Shown here piece after piece: positions 1 through 4,618 of a stretch of DNA of 5,014 bases (position 1 is the stretch's first letter; each line of letters opens with the position of its first letter). Source of the DNA: Sva-07 sp031430875 (GTDB lineage: Bacteria; Actinomycetota; Acidimicrobiia; Acidimicrobiales; Ilumatobacteraceae); NCBI GenBank assembly GCA_031430875.1, contig JANPCI010000514.1, positions 1 to 5,014 on the forward strand, given 5' to 3'. The translations under genes and the position numbers were made by a program. The notes beneath the pieces were generated by a model, which saw nothing but the letters and a program-made list of their open reading frames with translations, had not been told where the DNA came from and did no database searches.

Positions 1-1
1 C

Positions 2-991
2 GGCGAACCCGAAAAGCGCATCGCTGCGTGGTACACGAACCCCAACTTGATGCACGCCTGGCTCCTCGGCCACGTCGGGCAGGCGACGGGCGACGCCGAG
101 CTGATCGCAGCCGGCGAGCGACGGGTCCATCAGATCATGGAGCGCTTCGAGCGCTTCGGCGACATCGACGAGTACAACTCGCCGACCTACGACGGCATCG
201 ACCTGTTTGCGTTGGCGCTGTGGGCTGTTCACCCACCGACGCCGACGTACGAACGATCCGGCGAGGCAGTGCTCGCACATCTCGGCGCTCGAATCTCCGC
301 GCTGTACCACCGCCAACTCGGCGCGATGTGCGGGCCGTACATCCGCGCCTATGGGCTCGATCTTCAGCGCTACGTGTCGCTCGCCGGGATCTGGCTCCAC
401 ATCATCGGGGAGTCGCCCACGTCGATCCTGCCGGCGACGCTGGACCAGGACACGGTGCACGTCCACGACCTGTACTTCCTGCCGGTCATGCTGCGACTCG
501 CTCCCGGCGTGACTGACCACCTCACTTTGCAGGGGGTGACGGCTCCGCGACAGCACGTTCAGCGAATCGGCGACGCCTGCGCCGAGAGTCGTCTCGGGCA
601 TGACCTCGCGGTGGGGTGGGAGTACGGGCGACGCCACGACGCTTCACTCGACCAGTACGTGCCGTTCACCGCGCACTTGGGCACCGACGGCGAGACGTCA
701 TCGATCGGCATCATGGTGCCCGGCGAGACCGCGTGGATCGATGTCCGCCAGGTGGACGACCTCTCGTTCGAACTCCGAGCCGGAGGGAAGTTGGGCAGAG
801 TTGGCGTCCGCGTCGTCGTGGGGTCCACCGCCGCGGTCGCCGCCGACCGGGTCAGCTTCGGGCCGTGCGACATCTCATTCGACCAGCGCGCCGACGGGGT
901 CACCGAGACAACAACCGCGATCGGCATCGAGATCCACATGACCTGGGCGGCCGATGAGATCACGGGCCGGATCGCAGTGCATTCGACCTGA
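2..991 (+). CDS. Uncharacterised alpha/alpha-toroid-like protein, C-terminal part (5' end outside window)
   Basis: The reading frame is open from the window edge to TGA at 989-991, giving 329 visible residues; the true start lies upstream. Conserved-looking motifs are YTNPNLMHAWLLG (visible residues 11-23), DEYNSPTYDGIDLFAL (56-71) and YHRQLGAMCGPYIRAYGLD (102-120), spaced by amphipathic helices. This resembles large uncharacterised actinobacterial and fungal proteins whose helical repeats recall the alpha/alpha toroids of glycan-processing enzymes; that resemblance is from memory. From about residue 200 the sequence becomes beta-rich (GIMVPGETAWIDVRQVDDLSFELRAGG), suggesting a C-terminal beta-sandwich. 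No catalytic residues can be assigned, although the D-E-Y-N-S-P motif is a plausible active-site loop. TTG and ATG codons at 47-52 exist, but the open frame and motif upstream of them show they are internal. It converges on the histidine kinase gene with only 8 bp between the stops. Real gene: confident. Function: unknown. Confidence 0.85.
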   Translation, partial: GEPEKRIAAWYTNPNLMHAWLLGHVGQATGDAELIAAGERRVHQIMERFERFGDIDEYNSPTYDGIDLFALALWAVHPPTPTYERSGEAVLAHLGARISALYHRQLGAMCGPYIRAYGLDLQRYVSLAGIWLHIIGESPTSILPATLDQDTVHVHDLYFLPVMLRLAPGVTDHLTLQGVTAPRQHVQRIGDACAESRLGHDLAVGWEYGRRHDASLDQYVPFTAHLGTDGETSSIGIMVPGETAWIDVRQVDDLSFELRAGGKLGRVGVRVVVGSTAAVAADRVSFGPCDISFDQRADGVTETTTAIGIEIHMTWAADEITGRIAVHST

Positions 992-999
992 GACGGGGG

Positions 1000-2373
1000 T
1001 CAGGCCCGACGCGGCCCCAGCGCGATCTCGATGCGGGTCCCGCCGAGCGGGCTCGACCCGACGGTCACGCTGCCCGAGTGGGCGCGCGCCACGCGATCAA
1101 CGACTGCGAGGCCCAGCCCACTGCCCTGCGTCGCCGTCGAGCCACGCTCGAACGGTGCCATCACCCGAACACGGTCGTCCGCAGCGATCCCCGGCCCGTC
1201 GTCGTCGACAACGATGGTCGGAGCTCCGGTGGTTTCGTCGACGACGATACGAACCACCACATGGCCTGGCGAGCCGTCGACGGGGCGACCGTGCGTCAGC
1301 GCATTGCGCAGCACGTTGTCGAGCGCCAGCCGCACCCCGTCGGGCCACACAGCGAAGTGGGCCACCGACAAGGGTTGCTCGACGACGAGCTCGATCCTCG
1401 AGGTGGACGACGATCGGCTCGTCACCTCGTCGGCCAGGTCGGCGAACGCGTCGACGTCCAACTGGTCGAACCACTGCGATTGCGCGAGGTCGGCCTGTGA
1501 CAACGCCTGCACGGTGGTCAGCGAGACCGCCATGCGCGCCAGCTCGGATCGTGCGACTGCGACCGACGCGGCGCCGGGGCCCGCCTCGGCGGCGAGTGCA
1601 ACGTCGAGGTTCGTCATCGCACTCTGCAAGGGGGTGCGGAGCTCGTGAGTGGCCGACGCTGCGAAGTCCCGCGCCGCAGCCAGAGCCTGCTCGCGTCGCT
1701 CGATCGCCTCACTCAAGTCAGAGAGACCCGCATTCAGAGCAGCGGCGACATCGTCGACCTCGGGTGTGCCGTACCGATCGGCCACAGCGAGTCGCTCTGC
1801 CCCCCCGAGCGCTGCTGCATCGTGCCGAAGACGGGTGAGGGGACGGGCGGCACGGCGGCCGAACACCCACCCGATCACGCCAGCCCCGATCGCTGCGACA
1901 AACCCACCGATGATCACCCGCCGCCGGCTGTCACGGATGCGTTGTTGAACGGAACCGAGCGGTTCGGCGAACTCGACGACGGCGCGATCGCCAACTTCGG
2001 GAACATCATCGACCGACACGGCGTACAAGCGCCAACTCTCATCGCCCACCTCGACGGTGCGAAGACCCGGTTCACCAACAGACGGCAGCCCGCCGGAAGG
2101 CTGTTGGCCGACCTCGATCGTCTGCATCGCATCGGTTCCCATGCCGGTGACCACCCTGGCGGAGGCAATGACACCGTTGAGCTCCGACACGGAGATGCGA
2201 TCGCCGACGGCAACGAGCACGGCAGCGGACGAGGCGGCGCGCTCGATGAGTGTTTCGTCGACCCGGTCGCTCAGCACCCGCTCGAAACGGGTGGCGACGA
2301 CGTTGGCGAGCACCAGGATTGCGATGGCCGACGCCACGAGCGCTGCGAGCCCGGTGCGCGTTGCGAGCTTCAT
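1000..2373 (-). CDS. Sensor histidine kinase, two-TM, HAMP-containing (MprB/PrrB-like)
   Basis: This 457-residue membrane kinase should autophosphorylate on His and pass the phosphate to the regulator encoded just upstream. Domains in order: short cytoplasmic N-terminus, TM1 (about 8-27), extracytoplasmic sensor region (about 28-150), TM2 (about 153-171), HAMP linker (about 172-225), HisKA dimerisation domain with H-box ATHELRTPLQ and phospho-acceptor His243, then HATPase_c with N-box DNVLRNALTHG (352-362), G1 box DDDGPGIA (390-397), F-box APFERG (406-411) and G2 box GSGLGLAVV (417-425). E244-x-x-T247 after the His is the motif linked to phosphatase activity, so it may also dephosphorylate its partner. 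All key residues are present. The ATG at 2373 overlaps the regulator's TGA (ATGA), implying translational coupling; an in-frame start further upstream would lie inside the regulator gene and adds an Arg-rich segment foreign to the family. The ligand cannot be inferred. Confidence 0.95.
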   Translation of the reverse strand: MKLATRTGLAALVASAIAILVLANVVATRFERVLSDRVDETLIERAASSAAVLVAVGDRISVSELNGVIASARVVTGMGTDAMQTIEVGQQPSGGLPSVGEPGLRTVEVGDESWRLYAVSVDDVPEVGDRAVVEFAEPLGSVQQRIRDSRRRVIIGGFVAAIGAGVIGWVFGRRAARPLTRLRHDAAALGGAERLAVADRYGTPEVDDVAAALNAGLSDLSEAIERREQALAAARDFAASATHELRTPLQSAMTNLDVALAAEAGPGAASVAVARSELARMAVSLTTVQALSQADLAQSQWFDQLDVDAFADLADEVTSRSSSTSRIELVVEQPLSVAHFAVWPDGVRLALDNVLRNALTHGRPVDGSPGHVVVRIVVDETTGAPTIVVDDDGPGIAADDRVRVMAPFERGSTATQGSGLGLAVVDRVARAHSGSVTVGSSPLGGTRIEIALGPRRA

Positions 2374-3071
2374 CGCAACTCGAACACGAAGCCGACCCCG
2401 CGCACGGTTCCGATCAACGGCGGGAGGCCGGCAGCGGCGAGCTTGCGACGCAGGTAGCCGATGAACACATCGACGACGTTCGTGTCGACGTCGAAGTCGT
2501 ACCCCCACACGAGTTCGAGCAGCCTCAATCGGGACAGGACGACACCGGGGTTGGTGGCGAGCGCGTGGAGGAGATCGAACTCGCGCCGAGTGAGGTCGAT
2601 CGCGTCGTCACCGACGAACGCACGACGGCGATCGGTGTCGATGCGCAGGTCGCCGAACCGAACGACTGCCGTGATGGCCGGGCGCAGTGACGCCCGCCGG
2701 ATGAGGGCGGCGACGCGGGCGGCGAGCTCGGACAGATCGAATGGTTTGACCAGGTAGTCATCGGCTCCGGCCTGCAGACCGGCGATGCGGTCGCCCACCT
2801 CGTCACGCGCCGACAAGATGAGGATCGGTACATCGATCTCTTGTCGACGAAGGTGCGTGCACACGTCGATACCGGATATGCCGGGGAGGCCGACGTCGAG
2901 GATCACGACGTCATACATCCGGTCGATCACCGCTGCGATCGCCGACTCTCCGTCGTGGGCGACCGTCACGTCGAAGGCATGCAGGGCCAGGCCGGCTCGA
3001 ATGGCCTCGCGCACCGCGTCGTCGTCTTCGACGACCAGGACACGATCGATGGGGGCGTGCGGTGTGCTCAC
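2370..3071 (-). CDS. OmpR/PhoB-family response regulator (MprA/PrrA-like)
   Basis: A 233-residue DNA-binding regulator, normal length for the family. The receiver domain (about 10-122) has the acidic pocket E15-D16-D17, phospho-acceptor Asp59 in VILDVGLPG, Ser87 as switch residue, Tyr106 and Lys109 in DDYLVKPFD. The winged helix (about 136-232) shows LTRREFDLLHAL (160-171), recognition-helix region DTNVVDVFIGYLRRKL (196-211) and the wing TVRGVGFVF (222-230). It is followed immediately by its cognate kinase (4-bp overlap). The start is uncertain. GTG at 3071 gives the usual short lead (VSTPHAPIDRVLVVEDD) but has a poor Shine-Dalgarno. A TTG at 3125, directly after the lipoprotein stop (TGATTG), would add 18 atypical residues (MCLRYRWCTR...). 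I prefer the GTG because family members begin a few residues before the first beta strand. Targets are unknown; the direct repeat at 3990-4011 is a candidate binding site. Confidence 0.95.
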   Translation of the reverse strand: MSTPHAPIDRVLVVEDDDAVREAIRAGLALHAFDVTVAHDGESAIAAVIDRMYDVVILDVGLPGISGIDVCTHLRRQEIDVPILILSARDEVGDRIAGLQAGADDYLVKPFDLSELAARVAALIRRASLRPAITAVVRFGDLRIDTDRRRAFVGDDAIDLTRREFDLLHALATNPGVVLSRLRLLELVWGYDFDVDTNVVDVFIGYLRRKLAAAGLPPLIGTVRGVGFVFELR

Positions 3072-3089
3072 CGGTGCTGAGTCAACCAG

Positions 3090-3109
3090 GCTGGCGCGGG
3101 TGCACCAGC
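3090..3109 (-). promoter_or_regulatory. Intercistronic hairpin between lipoprotein and response-regulator genes
   Basis: In the minus-strand transcript, GCUGG pairs with CCAGC, followed inward by a U-G wobble and two more G-C pairs closing an ACCC tetraloop: an 8-bp stem. It sits in the 54-nt gap between the lipoprotein stop (3126) and the GTG at 3071. There is no U-tract, so a full terminator is unlikely; attenuation or mRNA processing that sets different levels for the envelope genes and the regulator pair is possible. If the alternative TTG start at 3125 is used, the stem would be coding. Confidence 0.35.
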
Positions 3110-3125
3110 GATACCGAAGACACAA

Positions 3126-3563
3126 TCAGTCCCCGGCGAAGTTCTTGTCGAGTTCGGCGAGGATTGCGTCGATCTCGGCAAGTTCCGCTTCAAGGGCAGC
3201 CAGCTCGGCGGGGCTCACGGCAGGTGCGACGCTCGGCACGGGGGCAACGGTGGGTTTCTGTGCCGGTGCTGGCGCGAGGGTTACCGTCGGGCTCGCCTGA
3301 TTGCCGCCCTGGGCAGGAGCCGGCACCGTCGTCGTCGCCGGCATCGTGGTCGCCGGCATCGTGGTCGTCGGCTTGGTCGTTGTCGTCGTGGCCTTGGTCG
3401 TTGTCGTCGTGGTCGATGCCGGCTCCGAGGAGAACGGGGTGACCGTGGCGACGGTCGTCGGTGATTGCGAGCCCGCATCCGATCGGGCGCAGCCGGTCAG
3501 GGCGACGGCAACGACCGCCGCCGCCCCGACCCCCCGGCCGATCAGGACTCGCGTGCGTCGCAC
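3126..3563 (-). CDS. Thr/Pro-rich lipoprotein, uncharacterised
   Basis: A 145-residue protein with a lipoprotein signal: basic N-terminus (MRRTRVLIGR), hydrophobic stretch (11-22) and lipobox LTGC with Cys25 as predicted lipidation site. Three regions follow: a low-complexity Thr/Lys/Met/Pro tract (about 50-80, with TTTTTKA, TTTTTKP and a tandem TMPAT), a Pro/Ala-rich segment (about 80-116), and a C-terminal amphipathic helix SPAELAALEAELAEIDAILA (117-136) with Leu/Ile at heptad-like spacing that could be a short coiled coil. The layout suggests a membrane-anchored helix held away from the membrane by an extended, possibly glycosylated, stalk. I know no named family. GTG at 3563 is the only standard start that keeps the signal peptide, and it overlaps the previous gene by 22 bp. 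Its position before a two-component pair suggests an envelope accessory or output protein, which is inference. Confidence 0.8.
   Translation of the reverse strand: MRRTRVLIGRGVGAAAVVAVALTGCARSDAGSQSPTTVATVTPFSSEPASTTTTTTKATTTTTKPTTTMPATTMPATTTVPAPAQGGNQASPTVTLAPAPAQKPTVAPVPSVAPAVSPAELAALEAELAEIDAILAELDKNFAGD
3334..3363. repeat. Two perfect tandem 15-bp units in the lipoprotein stalk
   Basis: GTCGCCGGCATCGTG occurs at 3334-3348 and 3349-3363. On the coding strand it encodes two copies of a TMPAT-type pentapeptide. The period is a multiple of three, so copy-number change would keep the frame. Confidence 0.85.
3372..3412. repeat. Two tandem 21-bp units in the lipoprotein stalk
   Basis: The 20-bp string CTTGGTCGTTGTCGTCGTGG occurs at 3372-3391 and 3393-3412, giving a 21-bp period (7 codons). 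It encodes the repeated Thr5-Lys block (TTTTTKA / TTTTTKP). Identity at the nucleotide level over synonymous positions points to recent duplication rather than only amino-acid selection. Confidence 0.8.
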
Positions 3564-3934
3564 AACGCTGCGAACTCGGCGAGGTTGGCCCGGCGCAGCT
3601 GGAGGACACCGAGCGTCGCCTTGCGGACCTCAACGCGATTCTTGAGCGCCGTGGCAAGGTCGGTGCGACCCGCCGTGTCGGCCTTCACGACGAGCGCCTC
3701 GAGCCAGGCAATCGAGCCGCGAACATCGGCCCCACCATTGATGCGAGCGATGCCGTTGTCGATTCGGGTCTGCAGAGTGGGGATCCGGGTGCACGCCCGC
3801 TCGATGCGCGGCCGGGAGTCAACCGCCGGGCTCGGGTCCTGCGCATGGACAGCTGTGGCGCCGAGCGTCAGCATTGCCGTCCCTGCCACGACCGTGGCGC
3901 ACAGTGTCTTCTTGAGATTGCTGGTGATGTTCAT
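3542..3934 (-). CDS. Small secreted helical protein with two mature cysteines, uncharacterised
   Basis: A 130-residue protein with a classic Sec signal peptide: MNITSNLKK, a hydrophobic core (about 10-28) and an AxA-type site at AVHA/QD (cleavage after residue 31). The mature part (about 99 residues) is predicted mostly helical and includes CTRIPTLQTRIDNGIARING (48-67), GSIAWLEALVVKADTAGRTD (73-92) and a Leu-rich last helix. Cys48 and Cys125 bracket the helical region and could form a disulfide closing a helical hairpin. No enzyme motif is seen. ATG at 3934 is chosen over a start at 3976 because AAGGCGG (3948-3942) sits 7 nt upstream and the signal peptide then begins properly. As the first gene of the minus-strand block it lies directly behind the putative operator. 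Similar proteins probably occur in related Acidimicrobiia, but this is recollection only. Confidence 0.82.
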   Translation of the reverse strand: MNITSNLKKTLCATVVAGTAMLTLGATAVHAQDPSPAVDSRPRIERACTRIPTLQTRIDNGIARINGGADVRGSIAWLEALVVKADTAGRTDLATALKNRVEVRKATLGVLQLRRANLAEFAALCDARES

Positions 3935-3941
3935 GTCGTTA

Positions 3942-3948
3942 CCGCCTT
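3942..3948 (-). promoter_or_regulatory. Ribosome binding site of the secreted-protein gene
   Basis: AAGGCGG on the minus strand is one mismatch from the AAGGAGG Shine-Dalgarno core and lies 7 nt before the ATG at 3934. It decides the start, since the longer in-frame alternative at 3976 would place this site inside coding sequence and bury the signal peptide. Confidence 0.7.
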
Positions 3949-3989
3949 GTTTGTGTGTGGTGAGTGAACACGTCACATCGTGGCGGACG

Positions 3990-4011
3990 ACTCTGTGAGA
4001 ACTCTGAGGCT
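3990..4011 (-). promoter_or_regulatory. Tandem 11-bp direct repeat, candidate response-regulator operator
   Basis: On the plus strand ACTCTG occurs at 3990-3995 and again at 4001-4006, exactly 11 bp apart (on the minus strand CAGAGT-N5-CAGAGT, with CTCA-type sequence around each copy). OmpR/PhoB-family regulators usually bind two head-to-tail half-sites at 10-11 bp spacing. The repeat ends 55 bp before the ATG of the first gene in the block that encodes such a regulator. A weak -10-like CACGAT (3984-3979) would put the repeat over the -35 region. That this is the operator for the encoded regulator is inference. Confidence 0.45.
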
Positions 4012-4029
4012 CCTCGGAACACCGGGAGC
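4009..4029. terminator. Bulged hairpin in the gap before the secreted-protein gene
   Basis: GCTCC (4009-4013) pairs with GGAGC (4025-4029) and, after a single bulged T at 4014, CGG (4015-4017) pairs with CCG (4022-4024) around an AACA loop: 8 bp in all. It could help end transcription from the S4 gene before the next promoter. There is no T-tract, and it abuts the direct repeat at 3990-4011, so the role is uncertain. Confidence 0.3.
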
Positions 4030-4059
4030 GTCAGGACCCGAGGCGACGCCGACGTGTGA

Positions 4060-4085
4060 GGTTGCCCTCGGGAGTGACGGCAACC
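4060..4085 (-). terminator. Stem-loop just downstream of the S4-domain gene
   Basis: GGTTGCC (4060-4066) and GGCAACC (4079-4085) form a perfect 7-bp stem with a 12-nt loop, beginning 9 nt after the stop of the S4 gene (4095). The position fits a terminator or an mRNA 3'-end-protecting hairpin. There is no U-tract on the minus strand, as is common in high-GC actinobacteria. Confidence 0.4.
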
Positions 4086-4094
4086 GGCGCGCAT

Positions 4095-4445
4095 TCAGCC
4101 GCGTCCTCGGAGCCGATCGAGCTGACGACGATCACGCTTCGTCGGACGGCCCGCGCCGCGATCACGCTGGAAGTTCGGGCCGAGTTCCTCACGCTCCGGC
4201 GGAGGCGGACTGAAGTCGACGAAACAGTCGACGGCGACGGTCGCGCCGACACGCTTGACGATGAGCGTGGTCACCTCCAGCACTCGCTCACGGTCGTGCA
4301 GGTAGGCCTCGATGCGATCGCCGACCTTTACAGGCGTGGCCGGCTTGGCCGCCTTGCCGTTCACCTTCACGTGCCCACCGCGACACGCCGCGGACGCGTC
4401 GCTGCGCGTCTTGACCATCCGCACCGACCACAACCACTGATCCAC
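4095..4445 (-). CDS. S4-domain RNA-binding protein, Hsp15/RqcP-type
   Basis: A 116-residue small RNA-binding protein. The S4 domain spans about residues 1-65, with DQWLWSVRMVKTRS at the start, the RNA-binding core ACRGGHVKVNGKAAKPATPVKVGD (split here as ACRGGHVKVNG, 20-30, and KPATPVKVGD, 34-43) and a short beta region. The basic tail NFQRDRGAGRPTKRDRRQLD (91-110) is typical of this family. Hsp15 (HslR) binds free 50S subunits carrying stalled nascent chains, and the related RqcP acts in bacterial ribosome-associated quality control; this protein probably has such a role, though which one is not decided by sequence alone. GTG at 4445 is the first standard start in frame. Upstream in-frame codons read IEGIESAR before VDQWLW, so a non-standard upstream start (for example ATC) is conceivable; no good Shine-Dalgarno precedes the GTG. 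The gene follows the agmatine deiminase on the same strand after 153 bp. Confidence 0.88.
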   Translation of the reverse strand: MDQWLWSVRMVKTRSDASAACRGGHVKVNGKAAKPATPVKVGDRIEAYLHDRERVLEVTTLIVKRVGATVAVDCFVDFSPPPPEREELGPNFQRDRGAGRPTKRDRRQLDRLRGRG

Positions 4446-4472
4446 CCGCGCCGACTCGATGCCCTCTATCTT

Positions 4473-4522
4473 CCCACACCCCCCAACAACTCCCCGCCCT
4501 CGCCCACACCATCCCCCACCCC
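4473..4522 (-). promoter_or_regulatory. Putative G-quadruplex motif upstream of the S4 gene
   Basis: On the minus strand there are seven runs of three or more G, at plus-strand C-runs 4519-4522, 4513-4517, 4503-4505, 4497-4499, 4492-4495, 4479-4484 and 4473-4475. The loops are 1, 7, 3, 1, 7 and 3 nt, all within the canonical limit of 7. The motif ends 27 nt before the GTG of the S4 gene, so it would lie in that gene's promoter or 5' UTR. The motif is seen directly; folding and function are inference, since GC-rich genomes contain chance motifs. Confidence 0.5.
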
Positions 4523-4618
4523 GAAATTCGGAGCCAACGTGTCGCTGAGCGCGACAATCGCTCCGAATTTCGGGGTGGGGGCGAGAGTTGTCGGGCTGTC
4601 AGGCGGGGAGTTGTTGGG
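4482..4618. repeat. Nested inverted repeat (17-bp outer arms)
   Basis: CCCAACAACTCCCCGCC at 4482-4498 is the exact reverse complement of 4602-4618. The right arm lies within the last codons of the agmatine deiminase gene (encoding Q-Q-L-P-A), so the left arm is an inverted copy of the gene's 3' end. A second, one-mismatch partner for the left arm's first 11 bases, GAGTTGTCGGG, lies at 4585-4595. CTCGCCC (4499-4505) also matches GGGCGAG (4579-4585). The arms enclose the 22-bp inverted repeat, making a cruciform or long mRNA hairpin possible. Confidence 0.8.
4513..4581. repeat. Perfect 22-bp inverted repeat with hairpin in its loop
   Basis: Positions 4513-4534 (CCCCCACCCCGAAA... to ...CGGAGC) are the exact reverse complement of 4560-4581. 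The 25-nt loop holds its own 6-bp stem, TGTCGC (4540-4545) and GCGACA (4551-4556), with a TGAGC loop. It begins 18 nt beyond the agmatine deiminase stop codon, a terminator position, but lacks a T-tract on either strand. The nested structure and clean symmetry look like a dispersed palindromic (REP- or MITE-like) element or a strong 3'-end hairpin; which one cannot be told from a single copy. Confidence 0.85.

Noticed and set aside
987..1004. CCTGA/TCAGG 5-bp inverted repeat spanning the convergent stops of the toroid-like and kinase genes
   Set aside because: The stem is only 5 bp with an 8-nt loop and is largely made by the two facing TGA stop codons; too weak to call a bidirectional terminator.
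954..2464. Long plus-strand open frames opposite the kinase gene
   Set aside because: They are Arg/Ser-rich antisense shadows typical of high-GC DNA; the minus-strand frame has all kinase motifs.
2374..2508. Upstream in-frame extension of the kinase by 45 residues
   Set aside because: It lies within the regulator's winged-helix coding region and reads as an Arg-rich segment unlike any kinase N-terminus; ATGA coupling at 2373 is far more likely.
3190..3657. Minus-strand 155-residue frame overlapping both exported-protein genes
   Set aside because: Low-complexity Arg/Asp/His repeats arise from reading the Thr-rich stalk codons out of frame; the lipobox-bearing frame is the real one.
3964..3976. 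GTGA-N5-TCAC dyad in the leader of the secreted-protein gene
   Set aside because: Only 4-bp arms; likely chance, although it lies close to the probable transcription start.
4288..4557. Minus-strand 89-residue open frame across the palindrome and S4 start
   Set aside because: Its low-complexity Gly/Trp/Arg sequence is a frame shadow of the S4 gene and the palindromic gap, with no recognisable domain.
4572..4618. Plus-strand G-quadruplex
   Set aside because: G-runs are present but two loops are 9 and 11 nt, beyond the canonical limit; the minus-strand motif at 4473-4522 is much better.
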